From Syntrophales bacterium (lineage in GTDB: Bacteria > Desulfobacterota > Syntrophia > Syntrophales > PHBD01), in assembly GCA_035363115.1 (NCBI GenBank), contig DAOSEM010000003.1:124001-188000 (forward strand): a stretch of 64,000 nt of DNA, given 5' to 3'. The translations under genes and the position numbers were made by a program. Every line of letters begins with the position of its first letter. Positions within the stretch are counted from its first letter, which is position 1. Shown piece after piece: positions 36,471-45,694 of the stretch. A model generated the notes under the pieces. It was not told the origin of the DNA, did not search any database, and was given only the letters and a program-made list of their open reading frames with translations.

Positions 36471-38825
36471 GTGTCGTTCAGTCTGTTCGGACGAGGGTTC
36501 CGGGTGATGGGCAGCTATGCCGGGACGATCCGGAACCAAGGGACCCGGATTGCCGGGGCCCTGAAGAGGGCCTTCCAGGGTTCGCGGGTCAAAAGGATGT
36601 CGATGATCCTCTCTCTGGGCGTCATCGTCCTGGCATCGGCCTCCGCCGCCGTCTGGCATTTTGCCATGGGCGGTCCGGCGGACGTTGCCGTCCCCGCTGT
36701 GGTCAGCCGGGCCGACTCTACGGCGGCTCCCGCTGCTCCTTCCGTGGCCCCCCCCGCTCCCGCTTCGGAGTCAGAAAAGGCAACGCGTCAAGAGATTGAC
36801 AAGATGGAGAATGCCTCCGGCGGGGCGGAACGCGGAGTCGCTGCGTCGACGCCGGCGGCCTCCGGAGGCTCAACACCGTCCGCCGTATCCGTCCATCCCC
36901 TCGTTCAGCCCGCCCGGGCGGAGTATGACGGCGGCCGCTATGAACGGGCCGCCGGAATGCTGTCGGAGCTGCTGCGTCAAAATAATGTCGACGCAACGGC
37001 GCAGGAGCAGGCGAAGCGCCTCCTGGCGGACTGCTCCTTTCATCTGGCGGAAGGAAACAACAAAAAACTGCTGGAGACGGTCGAAGACTACAAGCGGATC
37101 CTGGAGGGGCATCCGGATCCCGTCGCCGGAAACGACCGGGCCTATTTCAACCTGGCCCAAGCCTATGAGAAGCTGAAATTCTACTACGAGGCCGCGGCGG
37201 CAATGGAAAAGCTGCTGATTCGCTATCCCGATTCCCCTCTGGCCGCGGATGCCCCCCTGTTCATCGGCGAAATGAACATGAAGACGGGGAAACTGGACCT
37301 GGCGGCCGCGCGCCTGGAAGACTTCCTGGCCCGCCGTCCGGATCATCCGAAGGCCCGGGAGGCGATCCTGCATCTGGTTGGAATCCACCTTTCCGGGGGG
37401 CGGATCGATTCGGCCCTGAAAAGTGCGCAGGCCGCCCTGGCCCGGTGGCCGGACCTGTCGGCCCTGCCCGCGGACGCCCTGCTGAACCTGGGCCTGGCCC
37501 ACTACTGGTCGAATCAGCATGCCGAGGCCATCCGGATCCTCTCCCTTGCAGCCAGCCTCCATCCGGCAGGCGAGAAAACAGCGGTCACGCTTTATGTCCT
37601 GGGATGTACGCTCTACAACGCGGACAGGCCGGCCGCCGCCATGGCGGTGTTCAGCCGGGTCAAGGAGATGAAGCCCGATTCCTGGGAGGGTGTGGAAAGC
37701 ACGCTCGCCGCGGCGAATATCGGGCTGGCCAGGCCGGACCTGAAGGTCCCGTTCTTCCTGGCCCTGGCCCCGGCATTCCGGGATCCCCTGGAGACGTACA
37801 ACCAGATCCTGAAGGCGACCACAAATCACGGCCTCATCGAGCGGGTCCGGTTTCAGAGAGCCTACGGCCTGTGGCGGAAAGGGCGTCACCGGGAAGCCTA
37901 CCGCGAGTTTCAGCATGTGGTGGCGACCTATCCTCTCGGGGCGTTTGCCGCCTCCAGCCGCAACTGGATGATGGCCTCCGTGGAGAAGGTTCTGGATGAG
38001 TCTTTCCATGCGGGCGATCACACCATGGCGGCCGCCCTGTATTTCCAGGTCCCCTTCCGGGACCTCCGGCAGGGTCTCAATTTCGATCGCCTCTACAGAA
38101 TCGGCAAGAGCCTGGCCGCCGTTGGCCTTGACGCGGATGCGAAATCCCTGTGGATGGCCCTCCGCCGGCAGGCGCCGGACGAACGGGCCCGGGATCGGCT
38201 GGCGGTTTCCATCGCCAGGCTGAATCTCGAACGGCGGGATACAGCGGAGGCGACGCGCATCCTGCAGGAGATCCGGCAACCCGGGGACGCGGGCCTGCAG
38301 AAGGAGCTGGCCGCGCTCCGCGCGGGGGTTGACCGGATCGCCGGACGGAAGAGCGACGCGATCCTGCGGTATGGGGAGGCCCTGAACGTTCACGCCGACC
38401 AGGTGGAGGATCCTTTTCTGCACCGGGAGCTGGCCATGCTCCTGGAGGCGGAGGGGCGGATTCCCCAGGCGATCGACCAGTATCGGAAAGCGCTCCAGGG
38501 TTTTTCCGCCGACCCGGAGCGGCAGGCGACCCTCCTGGCTGACGGACGCCTCCGGCTGGCGGACTCCTATCTGAAAGAGGGTGCAGCCGAGGAGGGGATG
38601 AAGCTCCTGGCGGAGGTCTCGAACACGGCCCCGGATGCGTCACTTCGCCGGTGGTCCTGGTACCGCATGGGTCGGACTTTGGAGAAGCAGGGCAACCTGG
38701 CCGGGGCGGACAAGGCGTTTGCCCAGGTGAAAGGCGCGGGAGAGGATGAATTCTGGGGGAAAGTGGCCGACTTTTCGAAGGAGGATGCGCATTGGTCGAG
38801 AAAATTCAGGGACGTCATCCGCTGA
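36471..38825 (+). CDS. Large TPR-repeat membrane-anchored protein
   Basis: A 784-residue protein. The GTG at 36471 is chosen because GGAGG lies five bases upstream; an ATG at 36366 falls within the sigma-54-type promoter. One membrane segment (about 45-65) follows a basic N-terminus, then a Pro/Ala/Ser-rich linker (about 66-145) and a long series of TPR-like helical repeats to the end, so most of the protein should be periplasmic. Recognisable repeats include LLSDCSF-type and AYFNLAQAYEKLKFYYEAAAA. It overlaps the flrB-like gene by 34 bases. Its role is unknown; a scaffold for flagellar or envelope assembly is possible. Confidence 0.82.
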   Translation: MSFSLFGRGFRVMGSYAGTIRNQGTRIAGALKRAFQGSRVKRMSMILSLGVIVLASASAAVWHFAMGGPADVAVPAVVSRADSTAAPAAPSVAPPAPASESEKATRQEIDKMENASGGAERGVAASTPAASGGSTPSAVSVHPLVQPARAEYDGGRYERAAGMLSELLRQNNVDATAQEQAKRLLADCSFHLAEGNNKKLLETVEDYKRILEGHPDPVAGNDRAYFNLAQAYEKLKFYYEAAAAMEKLLIRYPDSPLAADAPLFIGEMNMKTGKLDLAAARLEDFLARRPDHPKAREAILHLVGIHLSGGRIDSALKSAQAALARWPDLSALPADALLNLGLAHYWSNQHAEAIRILSLAASLHPAGEKTAVTLYVLGCTLYNADRPAAAMAVFSRVKEMKPDSWEGVESTLAAANIGLARPDLKVPFFLALAPAFRDPLETYNQILKATTNHGLIERVRFQRAYGLWRKGRHREAYREFQHVVATYPLGAFAASSRNWMMASVEKVLDESFHAGDHTMAAALYFQVPFRDLRQGLNFDRLYRIGKSLAAVGLDADAKSLWMALRRQAPDERARDRLAVSIARLNLERRDTAEATRILQEIRQPGDAGLQKELAALRAGVDRIAGRKSDAILRYGEALNVHADQVEDPFLHRELAMLLEAEGRIPQAIDQYRKALQGFSADPERQATLLADGRLRLADSYLKEGAAEEGMKLLAEVSNTAPDASLRRWSWYRMGRTLEKQGNLAGADKAFAQVKGAGEDEFWGKVADFSKEDAHWSRKFRDVIR

Positions 38826-39613
38826 GCGGACCGGGAACGCCGGATGATCAGCCCGTGCGCCGCTCCCGGGAAGAGGATGAGGCCCTCTGGCGCCGGGAGA
38901 CCCTCGCGGCGCTCGGGGGGATGGCGGAGGAGGTGGCTCACCAGATCCGGAACCCCCTGGGCTCGATCGAACTGACGACGGCCCTCCTGCTCCGGGACAT
39001 CGAGGACGAGAAGGTCCGGCTCCGGCTGAAGCGCATCCTGTCCTGCGTGCGCGAGATCGAGGGAAGAATCTCCAGCCTGCTGTCGGCGAGCTGGATCTAC
39101 GGATTCAGCCTCCGCCCGGTCCGCATCCACGAGGTCCTGGGGGAGATCTTCCAGTCCTCCGAGACGTTCATGGATGGTGACGAGACGTTTCTTGAAATCC
39201 GCTACGGCGCGGGAGATCCCCTGATCCGGGGAGACCGCCCGATGCTGAAGCATCTGCTTGTTCAGATGGTTCTGAAGGCGCTCACGGCTTCGACCGCGGG
39301 CGGCCGCCTGGTCATCGAGACCTCTTGCCCTGTGGCGCTCTCCCGGGACGGGGAGGCCGCCTGGGCGGCCATCCGTTTCCGCCTCTTCGGGATGGGCGGG
39401 GGGAGCCCCTCCCATGCCGGAATCCGGGCGGTCTTCGGGGCGAAAAGCAGCGAACAGGGGATTTTCATGGCCGTGATCCGGAACATCGTTGAGGCCCATC
39501 GGGGAATCATCCGCTTTGTCGAGGACGAAGCCTCGGGCCTCTCCATGGTTCTTTATCTACCCTGCATCCAGGAGGCGGCCGGTTCCGGCGGCAACGAATC
39601 GGCGTCCCGGTGA
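38792..39613 (+). CDS. FlrB/FleS-like sensor kinase with degenerate ATP-binding motifs
   Basis: A 273-residue soluble kinase-like protein. The H-box AEEVAHQIRNPLGSIEL is intact (His50), as in FlrB, FleS and NtrB-type kinases. The catalytic domain is degraded: the N-box position reads LVQMVLKALTAS without the usual Asn, the DxGxG box is replaced by GMGGG, and the later GxG is GIF. It may therefore be a phosphotransfer or dimerisation partner instead of an active kinase. The TTG start at 38792 is set by AAGGAGG seven bases upstream. It is 32 bases ahead of the NtrC-type partner. Confidence 0.82.
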   Translation: MVEKIQGRHPLSGPGTPDDQPVRRSREEDEALWRRETLAALGGMAEEVAHQIRNPLGSIELTTALLLRDIEDEKVRLRLKRILSCVREIEGRISSLLSASWIYGFSLRPVRIHEVLGEIFQSSETFMDGDETFLEIRYGAGDPLIRGDRPMLKHLLVQMVLKALTASTAGGRLVIETSCPVALSRDGEAAWAAIRFRLFGMGGGSPSHAGIRAVFGAKSSEQGIFMAVIRNIVEAHRGIIRFVEDEASGLSMVLYLPCIQEAAGSGGNESASR

Positions 39614-39645
39614 AGCGGGGAAATGCAGTGACATGAGGAAAAGGA

Positions 39646-41037
39646 ATGGAAGCAACGCACGTGCTGGTCGTCGATGACGATTCCTCCATGCGGGATGCCC
39701 TGTCGGAATCCCTTGAGATATGCGGCTTTGCGGTGGATACGGCGGAGGACGGAGCCGTCGCCCTGAAAATGTTCGCCGAGGGAAAATACGACGTCGTCGT
39801 GACGGACATGAGAATGCCCCGGGTCGGGGGGATGGACGTCCTGAGGGAGATCAAGAGGCAGTCCCCCGGCACGCCGGTGATCCTCGCCACGGCTTACGGA
39901 ACCGTGAACACCGCCGTCGAGGCGATGAAGGAAGGCGCCTCGGAGTTCATCATGAAGCCGTTCACCCTGGACGACCTGGAATTCATCATCCGCAACGTCC
40001 TTGCTTCCCATGAAGCGCCCGAAAAAGCGGAAACCGGTCCCGCCCCCGGCCCCGCCGGCCAGGCCGGCATCATCACGGCGGACCCCGCCATCCTGGAGAT
40101 GCTCCATCTGCTCAAGCGCGTCGCCGACAGCCGCTCCACCGTCCTGATCCAGGGGGAGAGCGGCACGGGCAAGGAGCTCTTCGCCCGCTATGTCTACCTG
40201 AACAGCGGCCGCAGCGGGAAGCCCTTCGTGGCCGTCAACTGCGCCGCCATTCCGCAGCAGCTCCTGGAAAGCGAGATGTTCGGGTATGAAAAGGGGGCCT
40301 TCACGGGAGCCGTCCAGCGGAAAATCGGAAAATTCGAGTTGGCCCACGGCGGCACCCTCCTCCTGGACGAGATCGGGGAGATGGACGTCAACCTGCAGGC
40401 CAAACTGCTCCGGGTCATCCAGGAATCGCAGGTGGACCGCGTCGGCGGCCGGGAGCCCGTTCCCGTCGACGTCCGCATCATCGTCACCACAAACGTGGAC
40501 CTGAAAAAGGCGGCGGAGGAGTCAAAATTCCGTCGGGATCTATACTGGAGGCTCAGCGTCATCCCCGTCAAAATTCCCGCACTCCGGGAGCGCAAGGATG
40601 ACGTTCCTCTCCTGGCCTCCCACTTCCTCCGGAAATACAGCCAGGCGAACGGAAGGTCCGTGCCGTCCCTGAGCAGGGAGTCCCTGGACCTCCTGCTGCG
40701 GTACGACTGGCCGGGGAACGTGCGGGAGCTGGAAAACGTCATGGAGAGGGCCGTTCTCCTCTGCGAGGACGGGGTTGTCCGTCCGGAACACCTTCACCTG
40801 GAAGGGTTCCGGGACGAGCGGCCGCCGTCTCCTCCGCCCTCTGTTGCCGCGGAGTCCCCGGAAGAGGCCCAGGCAACCCCGGCCATGACGCTCCGGGATG
40901 CGGAGAAGGCCTTGATATTCAAGACGTTGAAAGAAGTAAACGGAAACCGGACTGCCGCCTCGAAGATCCTGGGAATCAGTGTTCGCACCATGAGGAACAA
41001 GCTTCACGAATATGAAGAGGAAGATCGCCGATCCTGA
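39646..41037 (+). CDS. FlrC/FleR-like sigma-54 activator
   Basis: A 463-residue NtrC-type regulator. Receiver (phosphoacceptor Asp54 in VTDMRMPRVGG), AAA+ domain with GESGTGKE at 170-177 and GAFTGA at 217-222, Walker B LLLDEIGEM, and a C-terminal Fis-type helix-turn-helix (NRTAASKILGISVRTMRNKLHEY). The position between an FlrB-like gene and flgB, which has a sigma-54-type promoter 24 bases downstream, matches the class III regulators of polar flagella. It should drive the flgB, fliK and motA-2 promoters. Confidence 0.93.
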   Translation: MEATHVLVVDDDSSMRDALSESLEICGFAVDTAEDGAVALKMFAEGKYDVVVTDMRMPRVGGMDVLREIKRQSPGTPVILATAYGTVNTAVEAMKEGASEFIMKPFTLDDLEFIIRNVLASHEAPEKAETGPAPGPAGQAGIITADPAILEMLHLLKRVADSRSTVLIQGESGTGKELFARYVYLNSGRSGKPFVAVNCAAIPQQLLESEMFGYEKGAFTGAVQRKIGKFELAHGGTLLLDEIGEMDVNLQAKLLRVIQESQVDRVGGREPVPVDVRIIVTTNVDLKKAAEESKFRRDLYWRLSVIPVKIPALRERKDDVPLLASHFLRKYSQANGRSVPSLSRESLDLLLRYDWPGNVRELENVMERAVLLCEDGVVRPEHLHLEGFRDERPPSPPPSVAAESPEEAQATPAMTLRDAEKALIFKTLKEVNGNRTAASKILGISVRTMRNKLHEYEEEDRRS

Positions 41038-41060
41038 CCATGCTGAAAAAAGCAGGAGCG

Positions 41061-41076
41061 TGGTACGGGGTTTGCA
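41061..41076 (+). promoter_or_regulatory. Sigma-54-type promoter of the flgB operon
   Basis: TGGTAC-GGGGT-TTGCA: a single mismatch (C to T at position 4) from TGGCAC-N5-TTGCW. The start would be near 41087, 22 bases before the flgB ATG. It supports flgB starting at 41109, not at the upstream ATG at 41040. Confidence 0.8.
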
Positions 41077-41108
41077 AGACTGTTCCCCAAACGGAGACAG
41101 GTGGAGAC

Positions 41109-41492
41109 ATGGACGCACTTTTCGGTAAAACAATCGATATGCTATCGAAAATGCTGGATTATCGGTCAAAGCGCCACCAGCTTCTCACGTCCAACGTCGC
41201 CAATCTCGATACACCCGACTACCGGTCTTCGGACCTCGAATTCAACCGGGACCTCAGGCAGGCGATGCATTCCGGCGGGGCGATGCCGCTCACGAAGGAC
41301 CATCCCCGGCACCTGGACGGCCGGACAGGAGGAAAGGACGCCTCCTACTCGGTCCGCAGGGAAGAGGGCCGGGCAAGCCTTGACAGGGAAATGACCCGCC
41401 TGGCGGAAAACCAGCTTCAGTACAACATGACGGTCGAGATGCTGGCCCGCAAGTTCCGCGGGATCGGCAATGTCCTGAAGGAGACGAAGTAA
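41109..41492 (+). CDS. flgB: Flagellar basal-body rod protein FlgB
   Basis: A 127-residue proximal-rod subunit. The conserved N-terminal rod motif SNVANLDTPDYRSSDLEF is present and the C-terminal helix (MTVEMLARKFRGIGNVLKE) is complete. The ATG at 41109 has GGTGGAG upstream and follows the sigma-54-type start. It is the first gene of the flgBC-fliEFGHIJ-motE operon, one base before flgC. Confidence 0.95.
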   Translation: MDALFGKTIDMLSKMLDYRSKRHQLLTSNVANLDTPDYRSSDLEFNRDLRQAMHSGGAMPLTKDHPRHLDGRTGGKDASYSVRREEGRASLDREMTRLAENQLQYNMTVEMLARKFRGIGNVLKETK

Positions 41493-41493
41493 G

Positions 41494-41919
41494 ATGGATT
41501 TCATGACATCATTTAAAATCTGCGGAGACGCGCTGGCGACACAGCGGGCGCGGATGGACGTCGTGGCCAGCAACCTGGCGAACGCCTCCACCACCAAGAC
41601 GCCGGAGGGGGGGCCGTACCGCCGCAAGGTCGTGTCCATGTCATCCCAGGAGGTTGGGGGGAGCTTCGAAGACGCGCTGAAAGACTCGGTGCGATCCGTC
41701 AAGATCGATGGCATCCGGGAGGATGCGCAGGGATTCCGCAAGGTCTACGATCCCGCTCATCCCGATGCGGACGACAAGGGGGTCGTGACGATGTCGAATG
41801 TGCAACCCATCGTCGAGATGGCGGAACTGATCGCGGTGAACCGGTCTTTCGAGGCCACCGTCACCGCTTTTGACGCCGCCAAAAACATGGCCCTGAAGAC
41901 CCTGGAGATCGGAAAATAA
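41494..41919 (+). CDS. flgC: Flagellar basal-body rod protein FlgC
   Basis: A 141-residue rod subunit. The N-terminal motif VVASNLANASTTKTPEGGPY and the C-terminal motif VEMAELIAVNRSFEATVTAFD are typical. Its normal partners FlgB and FliE flank it. It joins the proximal rod and is exported by the type III apparatus encoded downstream. Confidence 0.96.
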   Translation: MDFMTSFKICGDALATQRARMDVVASNLANASTTKTPEGGPYRRKVVSMSSQEVGGSFEDALKDSVRSVKIDGIREDAQGFRKVYDPAHPDADDKGVVTMSNVQPIVEMAELIAVNRSFEATVTAFDAAKNMALKTLEIGK

Positions 41920-41985
41920 TGCCGGGCCTCCATCGTGGGGCCGGACGGAAGCGGCCCGGGGAACCGGGCAGGAGGAGAGACGGTC

Positions 41986-42279
41986 ATGAGTGACATGCGA
42001 ATCACCGGCGGGGCGGGCATTTCCCCGGCAGGGGCGGGAAAAAGCCAGGGGGCGGCAGGCAAGGGCTTCGGAGATGCCCTGAAGAAGGCCGTACAGGAAA
42101 TCGATTCGCTCCAGAGGCAGGCCGACCAGGAGATCAACCGTGTCCAGCTTCAGGACAGCGGCAGCATCCATGCCACCATGATCGCCATGGAGAAGGCGGA
42201 TCTCTCGCTCAGGACCATGATCCAGGTACGCAACAAGGTCCTGGATGCCTACCAGGAAATCATGCGCATGACGGTGTAG
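41986..42279 (+). CDS. fliE: Hook-basal body complex protein FliE
   Basis: A 97-residue FliE, the link between the MS-ring and the rod. The C-terminal half (DLSLRTMIQVRNKVLDAYQE) is the FliE signature. The ATG at 41986 is preceded by GGAGGAG; an in-frame extension upstream from 41935 has no family support. It is followed by fliF after 80 bases. Confidence 0.94.
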   Translation: MSDMRITGGAGISPAGAGKSQGAAGKGFGDALKKAVQEIDSLQRQADQEINRVQLQDSGSIHATMIAMEKADLSLRTMIQVRNKVLDAYQEIMRMTV

Positions 42280-42359
42280 GCGGCCGTCACTTCAAGAGAA
42301 GAATGCCATTGCTCCGGCAGGGAGACGCCTGCCGCTGACAAAGGGGGAAACAAGGATCC

Positions 42360-43949
42360 ATGCAGCCTTTTTCAGCCATTATCGCCTCCCTTCGACAGAC
42401 CCTGACGGCCCTCCCGCCGGGACGGCGGCTGGCCCTTCTTGCGACGGGGCTCGCCTCCATCGCCCTCGTCTTCGGACTCGTCTACTGGTCGAACCAGGTG
42501 GACTACGGCGTTCTCTATTCGGGTCTCTCCAGCGAGGATGCGGGGGCGGTGGTACAGCGCCTCCAGGAAAAGAAGATTCCCTACAAGCTCTCCCCGTCCG
42601 GGGAAACCGTGTCGGCGCCTGCCGACCGCATCCCGGAGTTGAGGATGGAGCTTGCCTCCGCCGGTCTGCCCCGGGGAGGGCACGTGGGGTATGAAATCTT
42701 CGATCAGAAATCCCTGGGGGCGACGGAGTTCGAGCAGCAGTTGAATTATCGCCGGGCCATGCAGGGGGAGCTGGCGAGGACGATCAACAGCCTCGACGAG
42801 ATCCAGCAGAGCCGCGTCCATATCGCCATTCCCAAGGATTCCCTCTTCATCGACCAGCAGAAGAGACCCACGGCCTCGGTGACCCTGAAGCTGAAGTCGG
42901 GGCGTTCGCTCCGGCAGAACCAGGTGGACGGAGTGGCCTACCTGGTCGCAAGCAGCGTCGAGGGAATGAGTCCCGACGACGTGCTCGTGGTCGACAGCAA
43001 GGGGAACATCCTGTCGCGGGCCCCGGGAGATACGCGGCTGGCCAAGCTGACGACCTCCCAGGTCGAGTACCAGCGAAACGTGGAGAAGGACATGGCCGGC
43101 CAGATCCAGAGCATGCTGGAAAACGTGGTGGGCAAGGGAAAGGCCGTCGTCCGCGTGTCGGCGGACCTGGATTTCCGCGTGACCGAGAAGACGGAGGAGA
43201 CCTACGACCCGGATTCGGCGGTGGTCCGCAGCACCCAGAAGCAGTCTGAGCGGAGCACGGCCGGGGGCGGCGCGGGAAGCGCCACAGCCACCCCGGGAGG
43301 CGCCGCGACGGCGGGCTCCGGCTCGGAGAAGGAAAAAACCGACGAAACCGTCAACTATGAAATCAACCGCGTGGTGAACAAGACCGTCCTGCCGGCGGGG
43401 GAGATCCGGAAGCTCTCCATCGCCGTCGTGGTGGACGGCGTCTATACGAAGAACGACAAGGGGGAGGAGGCGTTCCAGGAGCGCCCCAAGAAGGACGTCG
43501 AGCAGTTGGAAGACCTGGTCCGCAAATCGGCGGGACTCAACACAACCCGGGGAGACCAGGTGACCGTCACGAGCATGCCCTTCAGCCGGGCCGAGGCGGA
43601 CGGTCCCGGCACGTCGGCCCGATGGCAGGACAGCCTCACCCCGTTTCTGCCTTTTGTGCGCTACATCGTGATCCTCGCCGCGCTCGCCCTGGTGGTTCTT
43701 TTCATCGTCCGGCCCTTTCTCCGGGGCCTGCTGTCGGCGATGCCGCCGGCCGCCGTTGGTACGGAGGCCCCTTCTCTGTCCCTGCCCGGCGCTTCCCGGG
43801 AGATCCCCGGTGTGAGCAGGGAGGGCGCTGCATCGCTGCCACAGCCTAGACCGGACCTGACGTCGCTTTCCCATGATGCCATGGTGCAGCAGCTCGCCGG
43901 GGCGGATGCCAAGAAGTTTGCCGAACTGCTCAGAAACTGGCTGAAATAA
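42360..43949 (+). CDS. fliF: Flagellar MS-ring protein FliF
   Basis: A 529-residue MS-ring subunit, slightly shorter than many homologues. Two membrane helices bound a large periplasmic ring-building region (about 40-430: YSGLSSEDAG, QLNYRRAMQGELARTI, SRVHIAIPKDS). A Gly/Ala/Ser/Thr-rich loop lies near 298-325. The cytoplasmic C-terminus ends KKFAELLRNWLK, the FliG-binding helix. Confidence 0.96.
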   Translation: MQPFSAIIASLRQTLTALPPGRRLALLATGLASIALVFGLVYWSNQVDYGVLYSGLSSEDAGAVVQRLQEKKIPYKLSPSGETVSAPADRIPELRMELASAGLPRGGHVGYEIFDQKSLGATEFEQQLNYRRAMQGELARTINSLDEIQQSRVHIAIPKDSLFIDQQKRPTASVTLKLKSGRSLRQNQVDGVAYLVASSVEGMSPDDVLVVDSKGNILSRAPGDTRLAKLTTSQVEYQRNVEKDMAGQIQSMLENVVGKGKAVVRVSADLDFRVTEKTEETYDPDSAVVRSTQKQSERSTAGGGAGSATATPGGAATAGSGSEKEKTDETVNYEINRVVNKTVLPAGEIRKLSIAVVVDGVYTKNDKGEEAFQERPKKDVEQLEDLVRKSAGLNTTRGDQVTVTSMPFSRAEADGPGTSARWQDSLTPFLPFVRYIVILAALALVVLFIVRPFLRGLLSAMPPAAVGTEAPSLSLPGASREIPGVSREGAASLPQPRPDLTSLSHDAMVQQLAGADAKKFAELLRNWLK

Positions 43950-43988
43950 AGAAGGAAGCGGACGCTTCATGAGGGAAGGAACAAAATC

Positions 43989-44984
43989 ATGACGGGCGAG
44001 GAAAAGGCGGCAATCATGCTCTTGGCCCTGGACGAGGATCTGGCGGCGGAAGTCATTCGCAACCTGCGGCCGTCGGAGATCCGGAGGGTGGGCAAGTACA
44101 TGAACCGCATCAGCAGCATCCCGGCTGATGTCATCCAGGGCGTCGCCAGGGAGTTCCTCGTCATGGCCCAGGAGGGAGGCGGGACCGTCGTCGTCCAGGA
44201 AGGGGTGACGAAGAACATCGTCACCAAGGCGCTTGGCGAGAAGGATGCCCAGGAAATCCTTTCCGACGTCGGAACCGCCCGGAGCAGCGACAATCCCATC
44301 ATCGACAAGCTCCGGGACATCGATCCGAAGCTGCTCATGGATTTCACGCGGTACGAGCACCCCCAGACGATTGCGCTCATCCTGGCCAACATCAAGCCGG
44401 ACCAGGCCGCCATGATCCTGGAGAGCTTTACGCCGGAGATGCAGACCGAGGTGGTCCGACGGGTCGCGACCCTCAAGAGCGTTCCCCAGGAATTCATCGA
44501 AGAGGTGGCCCGGACGCTGGAGCAGGAGATCGTGACCGGCTCGATGACCGACCAGCTGATCGGCGGCGTCCGGACGGCGTCGGAGATCCTGACCCGGATG
44601 AACCGCTCAACGGAGGGGGCCATCCTGACGTCCATCGAGGGACAGGACCCGGAGCTGGCAAGCGAGATCCGCGGCCTCATGTTCACCTTCGAAGACGTCC
44701 TGAAGCTGGACGACCGGAGCCTGCAGGAGCTGCTCCGGGAGGTCAGCTCGGAGGAGCTTTCCAAGGCCATGAAGATGGTGGACGAGAGTCTCCGGCAGAA
44801 GGTCTACAAGAACATGTCGAAACGCGGCGCCGAGATGCTCCAGGAAGAGATCGAGATGATGCCTCCGGTGCGGGTGTCCGAGGTGGAGGCCAGCCAGCGG
44901 AGCATCCTGGATGTCACCAAGCGCCTGGAGACGGAAGGGCGGATCGTGATCCTCCGGGGAGAGGATGCGGATGAGTTCGTCTAA
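43989..44984 (+). CDS. fliG: Flagellar motor switch protein FliG
   Basis: A 331-residue rotor protein that transmits stator torque and sets rotation direction. The N-terminal FliF-binding domain starts TGEEKAAIMLLALDED, the middle domain has YEHPQTIALILANIKPDQA (EHPQ motif), and the C-terminal domain has the charged torque helix near LMFTFEDVLKLDDRSLQ. Complete. It overlaps fliH by 20 bases. Confidence 0.97.
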   Translation: MTGEEKAAIMLLALDEDLAAEVIRNLRPSEIRRVGKYMNRISSIPADVIQGVAREFLVMAQEGGGTVVVQEGVTKNIVTKALGEKDAQEILSDVGTARSSDNPIIDKLRDIDPKLLMDFTRYEHPQTIALILANIKPDQAAMILESFTPEMQTEVVRRVATLKSVPQEFIEEVARTLEQEIVTGSMTDQLIGGVRTASEILTRMNRSTEGAILTSIEGQDPELASEIRGLMFTFEDVLKLDDRSLQELLREVSSEELSKAMKMVDESLRQKVYKNMSKRGAEMLQEEIEMMPPVRVSEVEASQRSILDVTKRLETEGRIVILRGEDADEFV

Positions 44985-45690
44985 GTCGAAAATCCTCCGG
45001 CCCTCGGACGTCCGGATGGTGGAAAGGCCGGCGGGCTTCCCGTCTCCGGGGGGGTATCCCGGGGGTGATGGGGCGTCCGGCGAGGGCGGGAAGGGCTCCA
45101 ACGGCGAGCGACTCCGGCTGGAGTTCGAGGAGAAGATCGAGCGCTCCGCGGCGGAAAGCTATGAAAAAGGCCTCCGGGAAGGCGTGAAGCGGGGCCGGGA
45201 TGCCGCACGGGCCGAGGCGCGCCGGCAGCTTGACACGCTTGCCGGGCTCCTGGCGGAGATGGCATCCCTGAAGCGAACGATCATTGAGGATTCGGAGCCG
45301 GACATCCTCGAACTGGCCTTCACCGTTGCGGAAAAGGTTCTCAGCCGGGAAGTGGAGCGGCAGCCCGACTCGGTCGTGCATGTCCTGAAGGCGGCGATGA
45401 AGAACGTCATGGACCGGGACGGCGTCAAGATCCGCATGCACCCCCAGGATTACCAGCACCTGCTTGATATCCGGGAGGATTTCATGCGCCAGACGGACGG
45501 TCTCCGGAACGTCGTCTTCGAGCAGGACGAAGGCGTCAGGCGGGGGGGCGTCTTCATTGAGACGCGTTTCGGCGACGTGGATGCCCGCCTGGACCGCCAG
45601 CTTACAGAACTGAAAGCGGAGCTTTTAAAAGGTAGACCCTCCGGGCCGGCGGCGGGGCCGCGCGCGCCGGAACAAAAGGGAGGGGGCTGA
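44965..45690 (+). CDS. fliH: Flagellar assembly protein FliH
   Basis: A 241-residue regulator of the export ATPase. The N-terminal region is low complexity (Gly/Pro), then a charged helix (LEFEEKIERSAAESYEKGLREG) and the C-terminal FliH/YscL domain (ELAFTVAEKVLSREVE, then GGVFIETRFGDVDARLD). Start could be ATG 44965 or 44971; both lie within the fliG end. It normally forms a complex with FliI, encoded four bases downstream. Confidence 0.93.
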   Translation: MRMSSSKSKILRPSDVRMVERPAGFPSPGGYPGGDGASGEGGKGSNGERLRLEFEEKIERSAAESYEKGLREGVKRGRDAARAEARRQLDTLAGLLAEMASLKRTIIEDSEPDILELAFTVAEKVLSREVERQPDSVVHVLKAAMKNVMDRDGVKIRMHPQDYQHLLDIREDFMRQTDGLRNVVFEQDEGVRRGGVFIETRFGDVDARLDRQLTELKAELLKGRPSGPAAGPRAPEQKGGG

Positions 45691-45694
45691 ATTC

